NCBI GenBank assembly: GCA_025361385.1
Contig: JANYAJ010000233.1
Location: 1 to 5,177, forward strand
Reading direction: 5' to 3'
From: Nitrospira sp.
GTDB taxonomy: Bacteria > Nitrospirota > Nitrospiria > Nitrospirales > Nitrospiraceae
Length of the DNA: 5,177 nt
The notes below the pieces were generated by a model. That model had not been told where the DNA came from. It did no database searches and was given only the letters and a program-made list of their open reading frames with translations. The translations under genes and the position numbers were made by a program. Below, in pieces: positions 1 to 4,738 of this stretch (positions are counted from its first letter, which is position 1; every line of letters begins with the position of its first letter).

Positions 1-390
1 GAAAAACACGAGGTCGCCTGGATGGACTGTGGGGCCCTGATGGAACGTGCCTTGTTGGCGTATGTGGGCATGGATGATCCGGACCCCGTTGGCGTGACGG
101 GCGCTGGGTCCGCCTTGATAGAGATCGATTCCGTGCTTGAGATAAATGGCGCGAGTGACTCCGGCGCAGTCGTAAGCGATGCGGCGGCCATTCACGTCGA
201 TGGTGCGGGCGCCGATGAGCTGCGTTGCGGTGCGGACGATGGCCGTTTGACGGGGCGTCGCTTCCACCGTCCGGCAGCAGTCCTGGCTGTCCAGCGCGGT
301 CCCTTGCGTACGATCTCTGGCGACGCCGGCACAGCTGACTAATGTGGCGGCTGTGATCAGGAGTCCAATAAAGACGATCCGAGGCATCAT
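1..390 (-). CDS. NlpC/P60-like lipoprotein, 3' end beyond the window
   Basis: Reading leftwards from 390, 130 codons are open and run off the window edge. The N-terminus has a short basic start, a hydrophobic stretch and a lipobox LVSC with Cys20, so the product should be a lipid-anchored envelope protein. At residues 73-83 YDCAGVTRAIY matches the catalytic-cysteine motif of NlpC/P60 cysteine peptidases (usually DCSG), with Cys75 as nucleophile. GDLVFF at 125-130 matches the strand that comes before the catalytic His in this family; that His would lie outside the window. Family members usually cut peptidoglycan peptide bonds, so a cell-wall hydrolase is the inferred role. A second Met lies at 387, and an in-frame stop just upstream fixes the start region. 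AAGGA lies 14 nt upstream, which is long spacing. A TATACT at 429-434 (minus) could be a -10, but no good -35 pairs with it. The gene follows the SUMF1 gene in the same direction after 80 bases and may belong to its transcript. Confidence 0.8.
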   Translation of the reverse strand, partial: MMPRIVFIGLLITAATLVSCAGVARDRTQGTALDSQDCCRTVEATPRQTAIVRTATQLIGARTIDVNGRRIAYDCAGVTRAIYLKHGIDLYQGGPSARHANGVRIIHAHIRQQGTFHQGPTVHPGDLVFF

Positions 391-470
391 AGTCTGTCCG
401 GCTGTCCTTCAGTATCCATGCGAATTCAAGTATAGGCTACCATGTAGTATGAGGCCGACCAAGGGAAGGA

Positions 471-1385
471 CTACTTTGCGTTCGGCGATCGCTCAAGAGG
501 GGGCGGCGATTGCGCGCAGCGGAAGCCGATAGTCGGGGAACGTTGATCCATAGGCGCCCCGCTGCGTGTGGCGGTGCGGAGCATGATCGGATTGCTTCTC
601 CATGACCCGCCGCGCAGGCTTTTGTAGCGGCCGCTGGTCGGGCCTGGAGGATTACGTTCCGGCATATAGGCGTAGTAGTCGAACCCGAACCAGTCCTGCA
701 CCCATTCAGCGACGTTCCCTGCCATATGATGGAGCCCAAAGGGGCTTTTCCCTGCTTCGTTTGAATCCACGGCTGCGAGAATGGGGATTTCATGGACGTG
801 GTGCTGGCCGAACATGGCGCGGGTTTGGTCGGGGTCGGCTTGGCCCCAGGGGAAGAGGCCGCCTTCCGGTCCTCGCGCCGCTTTTTCCCATTCCGCCTCC
901 GTCGGGAGCCGCTTGCCTGTTGCGGCGCATAACTCTTTGGCCTCGGTCCAGGTGACATAGAGCGCCGGCCACCGGCTGAGGGTCTCGTCTGACACGGAGT
1001 GAATCGTGATCACATGCCAGATGAGCTTTTGCAGCTCGTCCGAGGGATGGAGTTTTCGCCGGTGGAGAAATACGAGATATTCTCCGAGGCTTACCTCATC
1101 GCGATCGATCTCATAGGCATCCAGCCAAACTCGATGTTGCGGCAGTTCCGTATCGTCGAACTGCGTCCAATGTCCATAGGGATCGTCGTCGACTCGTTTG
1201 CTGCCGAGCAAGAACGGTCCGGCTGGAATGGTGATCAGTGGTGACGATTGGGCCAGTGCCGCGATCCCGGTCAAATGGCGAGCCAGTTCCGGTGACGATT
1301 TCGCTCCGGCTCCCGCGGCCTGCGGGTTTCCCATGATAAGGAGGAGGGAGAGTGCGGCTGCGAGCCCTGGACGAGAGTAGCGCAT
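471..1385 (-). CDS. exported SUMF1/FGE-sulfatase-fold protein without the catalytic Cys pair
   Basis: 304 residues. Residues 1-28 form a Sec signal peptide (basic start, then AALSLLLIM, then an Ala/Gly-rich cleavage zone). The rest is a complete formylglycine-generating-enzyme (SUMF1) fold. Visible landmarks are IPAGPFLLGS (53-62), RLPTEAEWEKAARG (159-172), PWG (179-181), MAGNVAEWVQDW (221-232), LRGGSW (257-262) and IGFRC (286-290). In true FGEs two redox-active cysteines lie between GGS and GFRC. Here that stretch (263-285) has no cysteine and the equivalent positions appear to be Met268 and Thr271, so sulfatase activation is unlikely. Many bacterial SUMF1-fold proteins lack this pair and have other or unknown roles. 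The start codon overlaps the preceding gene's stop (TGATG), which implies translational coupling, and I see no strong Shine-Dalgarno of its own. An envelope or periplasmic role with the upstream lipoprotein is inferred. The fold is certain; the function is not. Confidence 0.92.
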   Translation of the reverse strand: MRYSRPGLAAALSLLLIMGNPQAAGAGAKSSPELARHLTGIAALAQSSPLITIPAGPFLLGSKRVDDDPYGHWTQFDDTELPQHRVWLDAYEIDRDEVSLGEYLVFLHRRKLHPSDELQKLIWHVITIHSVSDETLSRWPALYVTWTEAKELCAATGKRLPTEAEWEKAARGPEGGLFPWGQADPDQTRAMFGQHHVHEIPILAAVDSNEAGKSPFGLHHMAGNVAEWVQDWFGFDYYAYMPERNPPGPTSGRYKSLRGGSWRSNPIMLRTATRSGAPMDQRSPTIGFRCAQSPPPLERSPNAK

Positions 1386-2119
1386 CAGGTCTTGTTGGCG
1401 GCGGCTAAGGCCTTGTTGATTTCCCCGATGAGGCTCCGCTCGATTTCTGCGGCCTCTTCCGCGCTCACGCTGAGGATGCGTCCACCTTGAGCCAGCTTTT
1501 CGAAATCGGCTTTGACGCTGAGCCGGGTGACATTCGAGGGCAATGTATGGAGCGACACCACATATTGATTCCGGAAGCCGGCGATTTCCAGTGAGGCCGG
1601 AGGGGAGACTTTTCGCTCCGTGACGTAGACCGCTTTCTGATCGGTCTTGATGCTCACCTTGACGTGGTATCCATTGCGGCTGAGGGCCTCCTCCGCCATC
1701 TTGGCGACAGCGCTTAAGGGGCGGGGAATGTCGTCAATCTGGGTCCCTTTTTCCTCGACGTGGATATTCTGCGCGATGTGCGCGGCGGCGGTTTTTTGGA
1801 CATCCGCGCTCAGTTTTTTGGTCTGGGCGACTTGTACCGTCAGATTGTCGGCGGCGGCTTTGGCGTCGGCCTTGGCGCTCTCAGTCGATTTTTTCGCGTC
1901 GCGTAACTCCTGGTTCAGCAGGTCGATCTGTTGCTGCATGACTTTGTTGCCGTCCTGCAGCGAGGTGACCACCGATTCCTGCTTGGCCAGTTGTTTGCGG
2001 AGCGACTCATTGTCGGCTTTGAAAGGCGAGTCGTCGGGCTTGCAACCGCTGGTCACGAGACAGAGCGCAATGGCTCCGATCCAGAGAAGCGACTGGTTCG
2101 ATTGCGTCTTATGTTGCAC
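1385..2119 (-). CDS. coiled-coil lipoprotein of unknown function
   Basis: 244 residues starting at GTG. The start is supported by GGAGG 8 nt upstream and by the signal sequence that follows directly. Residues 11-26 are a hydrophobic segment ending in LVTSGC with Cys26. This is an acceptable if imperfect lipobox (Thr at -3), so a lipoprotein is likely. Residues about 35-115 are a charged, Gln/Lys/Ala-rich helical stretch with heptad-like spacing, probably a coiled coil. Residues about 130-244 look like a separate alpha/beta domain: helix (SAVAKMAEEALSRNG), several beta strands (YHVKVSIKTD, KAVYVTERKV, NQYVVSLHTL, RLSVKADFEKL) and a final long helix (AEEAAEIERSLIGEINKAL). This helix-strands-helix order resembles helix-grip domains, but I recognise no named family. 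It is first in the minus-strand cluster, directly behind the promoter at 2147-2175, and overlaps the SUMF1-fold gene by one base. The two proteins probably act together at the envelope. Confidence 0.85.
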   Translation of the reverse strand: MQHKTQSNQSLLWIGAIALCLVTSGCKPDDSPFKADNESLRKQLAKQESVVTSLQDGNKVMQQQIDLLNQELRDAKKSTESAKADAKAAADNLTVQVAQTKKLSADVQKTAAAHIAQNIHVEEKGTQIDDIPRPLSAVAKMAEEALSRNGYHVKVSIKTDQKAVYVTERKVSPPASLEIAGFRNQYVVSLHTLPSNVTRLSVKADFEKLAQGGRILSVSAEEAAEIERSLIGEINKALAAANKT

Positions 2120-2127
2120 GTCAGGTT

Positions 2128-2132
2128 CCTCC
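2128..2132 (-). promoter_or_regulatory. Shine-Dalgarno GGAGG deciding the GTG start at 2119
   Basis: The minus strand reads GGAGGAACCTGAC directly before GTG. GGAGG is a near-perfect anti-16S match, with 8 nt between it and the start codon. This settles GTG at 2117-2119 as the start of the coiled-coil lipoprotein. Confidence 0.85.
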
Positions 2133-2146
2133 GGCTAATCCGTGCG

Positions 2147-2175
2147 ATTATCCACGCTTCACGTCGACTTGTCCA
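2147..2175 (-). promoter_or_regulatory. sigma70-type promoter for the minus-strand envelope cluster
   Basis: On the minus strand TGGACA (2170-2175) and GATAAT (2147-2152) are exactly 17 bp apart. Each matches the sigma70 consensus at five of six positions. Transcription should start near 2140 and give a leader of about 20 nt that includes the Shine-Dalgarno at 2128-2132. The position suits transcription of the lipoprotein, the SUMF1-fold gene and perhaps the NlpC/P60 gene. Confidence 0.65.
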
Positions 2176-2191
2176 CGCCGGAATCCATGAA

Positions 2192-2221
2192 TTGACCCTG
2201 CGTCCTGCCAGACGGTATGCT
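2192..2221 (+). promoter_or_regulatory. possible sigma70-type promoter for the plus-strand pair
   Basis: TTGACC (2192-2197) and TATGCT (2216-2221) are 18 bp apart. The -35 matches consensus at five of six positions and the -10 at four. Only six bases separate the -10 from the ATG at 2228, so the transcript would start at or next to the start codon. That fits the absence of a Shine-Dalgarno there. The -35 lies 16 bp from the -35 of the divergent promoter. Confidence 0.4.
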
Positions 2222-2227
2222 CGATTC

Positions 2228-2890
2228 ATGATGACTCGGCTGGTCCTGTTCGTAATGGCGCTGCTCTGTGCGGATGTGCTGCTCGGTCTGTCGGGAGCGG
2301 TCACGGAATCGGACCGTATCCCAGCTGAAGACTACCCACTCTACGATCAGGTGGTGACGAGCACGTTTCTCACGTCAGCCACTCAGTTGATCGTGATCGA
2401 ACGTCTGACGCGGCTTCGTCTCTCTCCAGATCAGGAGGAGCCGACGACGATCGAAGCCTTTCAGGAGCAGGAGTATTTCGATGAAGAACTGCCGTTGGAT
2501 TTGATCCGGGCATTCATCTCGGTCAATCGGGCACCCAGTCGGCTCGAAGGGCGATTTCACTTTGGGGTCGGCTATCGGTTTGCCACGGGGGACCAGATTG
2601 AAGAGCCTGAAGTGTCTCTGGCCCGTCCAGTGACAGTGGCCCATGCCAGATCAGTCCAGGCCTCGCCGCGGTTGGAGCGCCTGGCCTTTTCTCGCGTGGC
2701 GCGGAACGTCCGCAACGATCAGGCCTTGCAGTATGTCGAGGTCCTGCGCCCCGATGGCACCGGAGCGGGATTTCTCGTGTGGTTCCGCCGCCAAGGACAA
2801 ACCTGGAGGTTGTTTGATACCGCCGTCGCGTGGACCATCCAGGTTGAAGAAGAGCAAGAGCCGGAAGGCGAACCGAACCTTGCACCCTGA
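2228..2890 (+). CDS. exported protein of an uncharacterised family
   Basis: 220 residues, or 219 if the adjacent ATG at 2231 is used. The reading frame is open further upstream, but the start is placed here because MMTRLVLFVMALLCADVLLGLSGA is a clean Sec signal peptide with cleavage near residue 24. The Cys at 14 is not in a lipobox. The mature protein is acidic. Residues 154-202 carry the best-conserved-looking part: FSRVARNVRNDQALQYVEV, then a Gly-rich turn, then GFLVWFRRQGQTWRLFDTAVAW. From memory this resembles a widespread family of small secreted bacterial proteins with a core like 'SRVGFN..rdQALvYv...G.G.yvlL.k..g.W.v...W', for which I know no function. The fit extends upstream to IRAFISVNRAPSRLEGRFHFGVGYRF (93-118), where the family has a D-F-L-x-K-N motif. 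It is followed after 25 bases by the MBL-fold hydrolase on the same strand, probably in one transcript. The tail (EEEQEPEGEP) is likely disordered. Confidence 0.8.
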   Translation: MMTRLVLFVMALLCADVLLGLSGAVTESDRIPAEDYPLYDQVVTSTFLTSATQLIVIERLTRLRLSPDQEEPTTIEAFQEQEYFDEELPLDLIRAFISVNRAPSRLEGRFHFGVGYRFATGDQIEEPEVSLARPVTVAHARSVQASPRLERLAFSRVARNVRNDQALQYVEVLRPDGTGAGFLVWFRRQGQTWRLFDTAVAWTIQVEEEQEPEGEPNLAP

Positions 2891-2915
2891 GGGGCGAGAG
2901 CGATCGCATGCCCGC

Positions 2916-3560
2916 ATGATGCCGCCGATGATCCGAAAAACATTTTCCGTTCCGCCCCTCGGCTGCAATTGCTCCATCATCGGCGATCCGGTGACGAAGC
3001 AGGCGATCGTCGTCGATCCCGGTGGCGCGCATGAACGAATCTTGCGCGAGGTGCAGCAGCTTGGCTTGACGGTCACGCATATTCTCCATACCCATGCCCA
3101 TTTCGACCATTTTCTCGCGTCCGGAGAAATGAAGAAGGCAACCGGGGCAGCGATCTGCCTGCATCAGGACGATCTTGAGCTCTGGAAGAATCTTGAAATG
3201 CAATGTCAGATGTTCGGCGTGGCCTACGTGCCGGTTCCGTTGCCGGATTATTGGATCAAGGATGAGGAAAAGCTGTTGGTCGGCCAGATGTCGGCGGTCG
3301 CCATCCATACGCCGGGCCACACTCCCGGCTCCATGAGCTTTCATTTTCCGAACGACAACATGGTTATCGCCGGCGACACGCTCTTCCGCGGCAGCATCGG
3401 GCGGACCGATCTCTGGGGCGGAGACTTCGATACCATCGAGCAATCGATTCGAGAACGGCTCTATACCCTTGATGATGCGACGACGGTGGTGACGGGGCAT
3501 GGACCGGAAACTGAGATCGGGGTGGAGAAGGAGTCGAATCAGTTTTTCCGTGTCTTGTGA
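2916..3560 (+). CDS. YcbL/glyoxalase II-type metallo-beta-lactamase-fold hydrolase
   Basis: 214 residues from ATG 2916; 2919 and 2928 are in-frame alternatives. The frame is open well upstream, but homology begins at IRKTFSVPPLGCNCSIIGD, as in YcbL (about 215 residues). All binuclear metal ligands are visible: H60, H62, D64 and H65 in HTHAHFDH; H135 in TPGHTPG; the bridging D154 in AGDTLFRGSIGRTD; and H195 in VTGHGPET. There is no signal peptide, so it is cytoplasmic. It lacks the separate C-terminal substrate domain of classical glyoxalase II, which puts it in the short YcbL class. Members of that class hydrolyse thioesters such as S-lactoylglutathione, but the natural substrate here is unknown; persulfide dioxygenases share the fold. 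GAGAG at 2896-2900 is the only Shine-Dalgarno-like sequence, and its spacing fits ATG 2916 poorly, so the exact start is uncertain. It follows the exported gene by 25 bases and ends 7 bases from a convergent gene. Confidence 0.93.
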   Translation: MMPPMIRKTFSVPPLGCNCSIIGDPVTKQAIVVDPGGAHERILREVQQLGLTVTHILHTHAHFDHFLASGEMKKATGAAICLHQDDLELWKNLEMQCQMFGVAYVPVPLPDYWIKDEEKLLVGQMSAVAIHTPGHTPGSMSFHFPNDNMVIAGDTLFRGSIGRTDLWGGDFDTIEQSIRERLYTLDDATTVVTGHGPETEIGVEKESNQFFRVL

Positions 3561-3567
3561 CGTGAGG

Positions 3568-3864
3568 CTACTCCTTCGCCATGCGTTCTTTCAGGCGGAT
3601 GAGGCGTTTTTCGGTGGACTGTTTGATGAAGGTCATGTTCTCTGCGAGATGTTGCTGGGCGTTGATTTTGCCTTCCTCGCGCCGCTTCAGTTGGGCCAGT
3701 CCAAACTGTGAGATCGAGGGGCCGTCCTCCTGGTTCAGCTCTTTCCAGACCGCTGCACATTTGGCCTGCTTGGTCGCGGGATACTTGTCGCAGGGTGGGT
3801 CGACAGCCCATGCATTGCTCCAACTCACTCCCAGGAGCATCATGGCCAACAGCAGTGCAGTCAT
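3568..3864 (-). CDS. small secreted two-cysteine protein, unknown function
   Basis: 98 residues. The start at 3864 is chosen over the longer in-frame ATG at 3918. It has GAGGAAA 6 nt upstream and leads straight into a signal peptide, MTALLLAMMLLGVSWSNAWA, with an AWA cleavage site. The mature protein of about 78 residues begins VDPPCDKYPATKQAKC, with Cys25 and Cys36 as its only cysteines; they could form a disulfide in the periplasm. The remainder is helical and strongly basic (LKRREEGKINAQ, then STEKRLIRLKERMAKE). No catalytic motif or named family is visible. It converges on the hydrolase gene with only 7 bases between the two stops and no visible terminator. Its start lies 22 bases from the first ATG of the divergent methyltransferase relic. 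Signal peptide, Shine-Dalgarno and sound reading frame make it a credible gene. Confidence 0.8.
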   Translation of the reverse strand: MTALLLAMMLLGVSWSNAWAVDPPCDKYPATKQAKCAAVWKELNQEDGPSISQFGLAQLKRREEGKINAQQHLAENMTFIKQSTEKRLIRLKERMAKE

Positions 3865-3870
3865 CGTGTA

Positions 3871-3877
3871 TTTCCTC
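3871..3877 (-). promoter_or_regulatory. Shine-Dalgarno GAGGAAA for the small secreted protein
   Basis: The minus strand reads GAGGAAATACACG directly before ATG 3864, giving 9 nt between GAGG and the start codon. It selects this ATG over the upstream one at 3918. Confidence 0.75.
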
Positions 3878-3886
3878 GCGATATAA

Positions 3887-4381
3887 ATGGCTCTTCGCAG
3901 CTCGCCGCACGATAGCACAACTCAAGTGGTCGTGCAGACGATCGCCGCGTATAAACGGTCCGCTGCGGATTGTCTGGCGCGGTGGAGCAAGCGAAGGCTT
4001 CGCCGCCCTCCGTTATTGACCGAATGGCTCAGCCATCTCCCCGTCGATGCGAGGCTGCTGGATCTCGGTTGTGGAGGCGGGCAGGACGCGGGCAATCTTC
4101 GCCAGCGTGGGTATCGTGTTGTTGGGCTGGATCGTACCAATGCGTTGCTCTCAGCGGGGCGCCGCCGAGATCCTTCGTTGCCATTGGTCCTGGCCGATCT
4201 CCGTCAGCCCCCATTTCAAGACATGTCGTTCGATGGCCTCTGGGCTGCCGCTTCGCTGATGCATCTTCCGAAACCGGTTGCACGTCGGGTCCTGATCGAT
4301 CTGTGCTGCCTTGTTCGTCCTGGCGGCGTCTTGGCCGCGACGATGACCTATGGTGTGAAGAGCCGCCTCGTTCAAGATTGA
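3887..4381 (+). pseudogene. class I SAM-dependent methyltransferase, C-terminally truncated
   Basis: 164 codons. The SAM-binding half is intact: LLDLGCGGGQD (57-67, motif I), the acidic end of strand 2 at D82 (VGLD), LADLR with D104, and FDGLWAAASLMHLP (115-128, motif IV region). The reading ends LVQD-stop. In the paralogue at 4739-5177, LVTDGWVPGRYF begins a further stretch of about 54 residues that completes the fold. Over 92 gap-free codons (4097-4372) I count 75 identical residues and 225 of 276 identical bases with the paralogue. Similarity then stops abruptly and sequence from another gene follows. Losing the last strands and helices of a Rossmann-like methyltransferase should abolish folding, so I call it a relic, though a short product cannot be excluded. 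ATG 3887 has no Shine-Dalgarno; GTG at 3926 or 3932 are alternatives. Related enzymes are annotated only as generic UbiE-like methyltransferases, and the substrate is unknown. Confidence 0.75.
4097..4372 (+). repeat. inverted duplication, plus-strand arm (methyltransferase)
   Basis: This arm aligns without gaps to 4901-5176 on the opposite strand: 225 of 276 bases and 75 of 92 codons' residues are identical by hand count. Of 43 differing codons, 26 are synonymous, so both copies evolved as coding sequence after duplication. The last 28 bases before the break are identical. The arm may extend left beyond 4097, because the partner leaves the window there. Confidence 0.9.
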
Positions 4382-4550
4382 TCGCACCTGGTCCTGGTGG
4401 GTCGTCGGGGATATTTTCGGCTGCTTTATTCTCTTTTCACCAATTTGTATCATGAACGACATCGACCAGGGCGGCTACTATACATTCGACGACAAGATCT
4501 ATCTGACGCTCGATCGCCGCACGGCATCGGAGCCGACCTTATCGAAGTAG
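4371..4550 (+). pseudogene. 3' remnant of a PEGA-type small lipoprotein gene
   Basis: In the frame shifted from the methyltransferase, an open stretch ends at TAG 4548-4550 and reads FKIDRTWSWWVVGDIF, a hydrophobic run to CIM, then NDIDQGGYYTFDDKIYLTLDR and a short tail. The order basic-aromatic lead, W-x-x-G-(D/N), hydrophobic run, D-x-x-x-G-x-x-Y and alternating beta strand is what I recall from the C-terminal tails of small PEGA-domain or similar envelope lipoproteins. The PEGA domain and signal peptide are missing: the frame is closed by a stop at 4356-4358, inside the methyltransferase part. I therefore read it as the tail of a gene whose front was lost when it was joined to the truncated methyltransferase. 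ATG 4452 in this frame would give only 32 residues and has no Shine-Dalgarno. The identification rests on recalled pattern only. Confidence 0.45.
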
Positions 4551-4552
4551 CC

Positions 4553-4571
4553 CTGGCCAGGATTATTCATG
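4553..4571 (+). repeat. left terminal inverted repeat of the palindromic element
   Basis: It reads CTGGCCAGGATTATTCATG and pairs with 4714-4732 with one mismatch, at the third base. A core of 16 bases (4556-4571) is a perfect match. Confidence 0.9.
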
Positions 4572-4600
4572 AAGGCCGTCGCGAGGCGTTCGAGACCGAA

Positions 4601-4618
4601 GCCCGCCGGGGCTTCTCG
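4601..4618 (+). repeat. subterminal inverted repeat, left arm
   Basis: GCCCGCCGGGGCTTCTCG pairs with 4667-4685 with two small indels, at nearly the same distance from the element's end (45 versus 44 bases). With the preceding GAA it also forms a local hairpin: GAAGCCC (4598-4604), loop GCCG, GGGCTTC (4609-4615). Confidence 0.75.
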
Positions 4619-4666
4619 CAAGTGAGACCGACACAGGCGTACGTGCAGTCCGTCGAGGAGGCCGAA

Positions 4667-4685
4667 CGAGAAAAGCCCCGCGGGC
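4667..4685 (-). repeat. subterminal inverted repeat, right arm
   Basis: On the minus strand it reads GCCCGCGGGGCTTTTCTCG, the partner of 4601-4618. Its position makes the element palindromic through most of its length and not only at the tips. Confidence 0.75.
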
Positions 4686-4713
4686 GAGAGGATCGGACGA
4701 CGTAGCAGGTATG

Positions 4714-4732
4714 CATGAATAATCCTGGCTAG
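4714..4732 (-). repeat. right terminal inverted repeat of the palindromic element
   Basis: On the minus strand it reads CTAGCCAGGATTATTCATG, the partner of 4553-4571. Confidence 0.9.
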
Positions 4733-4738
4733 ACCGAC

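Larger units (their letters stand above)
4553..4732. mobile_element. 180-bp palindromic MITE-like element
   Basis: The element is bounded by 19-nt inverted repeats, CTRGCCAGGATTATTCATG (18 of 19 matching), at 4553-4571 and 4714-4732. A second inverted pair lies symmetrically inside (4601-4618 and 4667-4685), and a CGTACG palindrome sits at the centre (4638-4643). There is no transposase or credible ORF within it. The GGATTATTCATG ends resemble termini I associate with IS1380-family elements, so a non-autonomous derivative is my best guess, from memory only. No clean target-site duplication is visible: GCCC and GACC flank it if the ends are set one base further in. It begins 2 bases after the lipoprotein remnant's stop and ends 6 bases before the minus methyltransferase's stop. 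Folded as RNA from either strand it could form a long hairpin and might end transcription from both sides, although no T-run follows. Confidence 0.6.

Noticed and set aside
22..342. Plus-strand open frame over the first 340 bases
   Set aside because: It lies opposite the NlpC/P60 gene, whose minus-strand translation has a lipobox, a catalytic DCAG motif and GDLVFF; the plus frame has no recognisable feature.
1931..2227. Upstream extension of the exported protein at 2228
   Set aside because: The extension overlaps the divergent lipoprotein gene and its promoter and would bury the signal peptide; the frame is open only by chance.
2643..2915. Upstream extension of the MBL-fold hydrolase
   Set aside because: It overlaps the preceding gene in another frame and has no similarity to the YcbL N-terminus, which begins near residue 6 of the chosen start.
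3561..3567. Bidirectional terminator between the convergent genes
   Set aside because: Only 7 bases separate the stops, and I see no GC-rich stem followed by a T-run on either side.
3865..3918. Longer start (ATG 3918) for the small secreted protein
   Set aside because: It would place 18 charged residues before the signal peptide, and the Shine-Dalgarno at 3871-3877 clearly serves ATG 3864.
4452..4550. Stand-alone 32-residue gene starting at ATG 4452
   Set aside because: It has no Shine-Dalgarno, and the same frame continues upstream with the WSWWVVGD stretch that belongs to the same tail, so it is part of a remnant.
4397..4705. Open frame crossing the lipoprotein remnant and the palindrome
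   Set aside because: It runs through two unrelated segments, has no Shine-Dalgarno and no family likeness; the coherent reading of 4371-4550 is in another frame.
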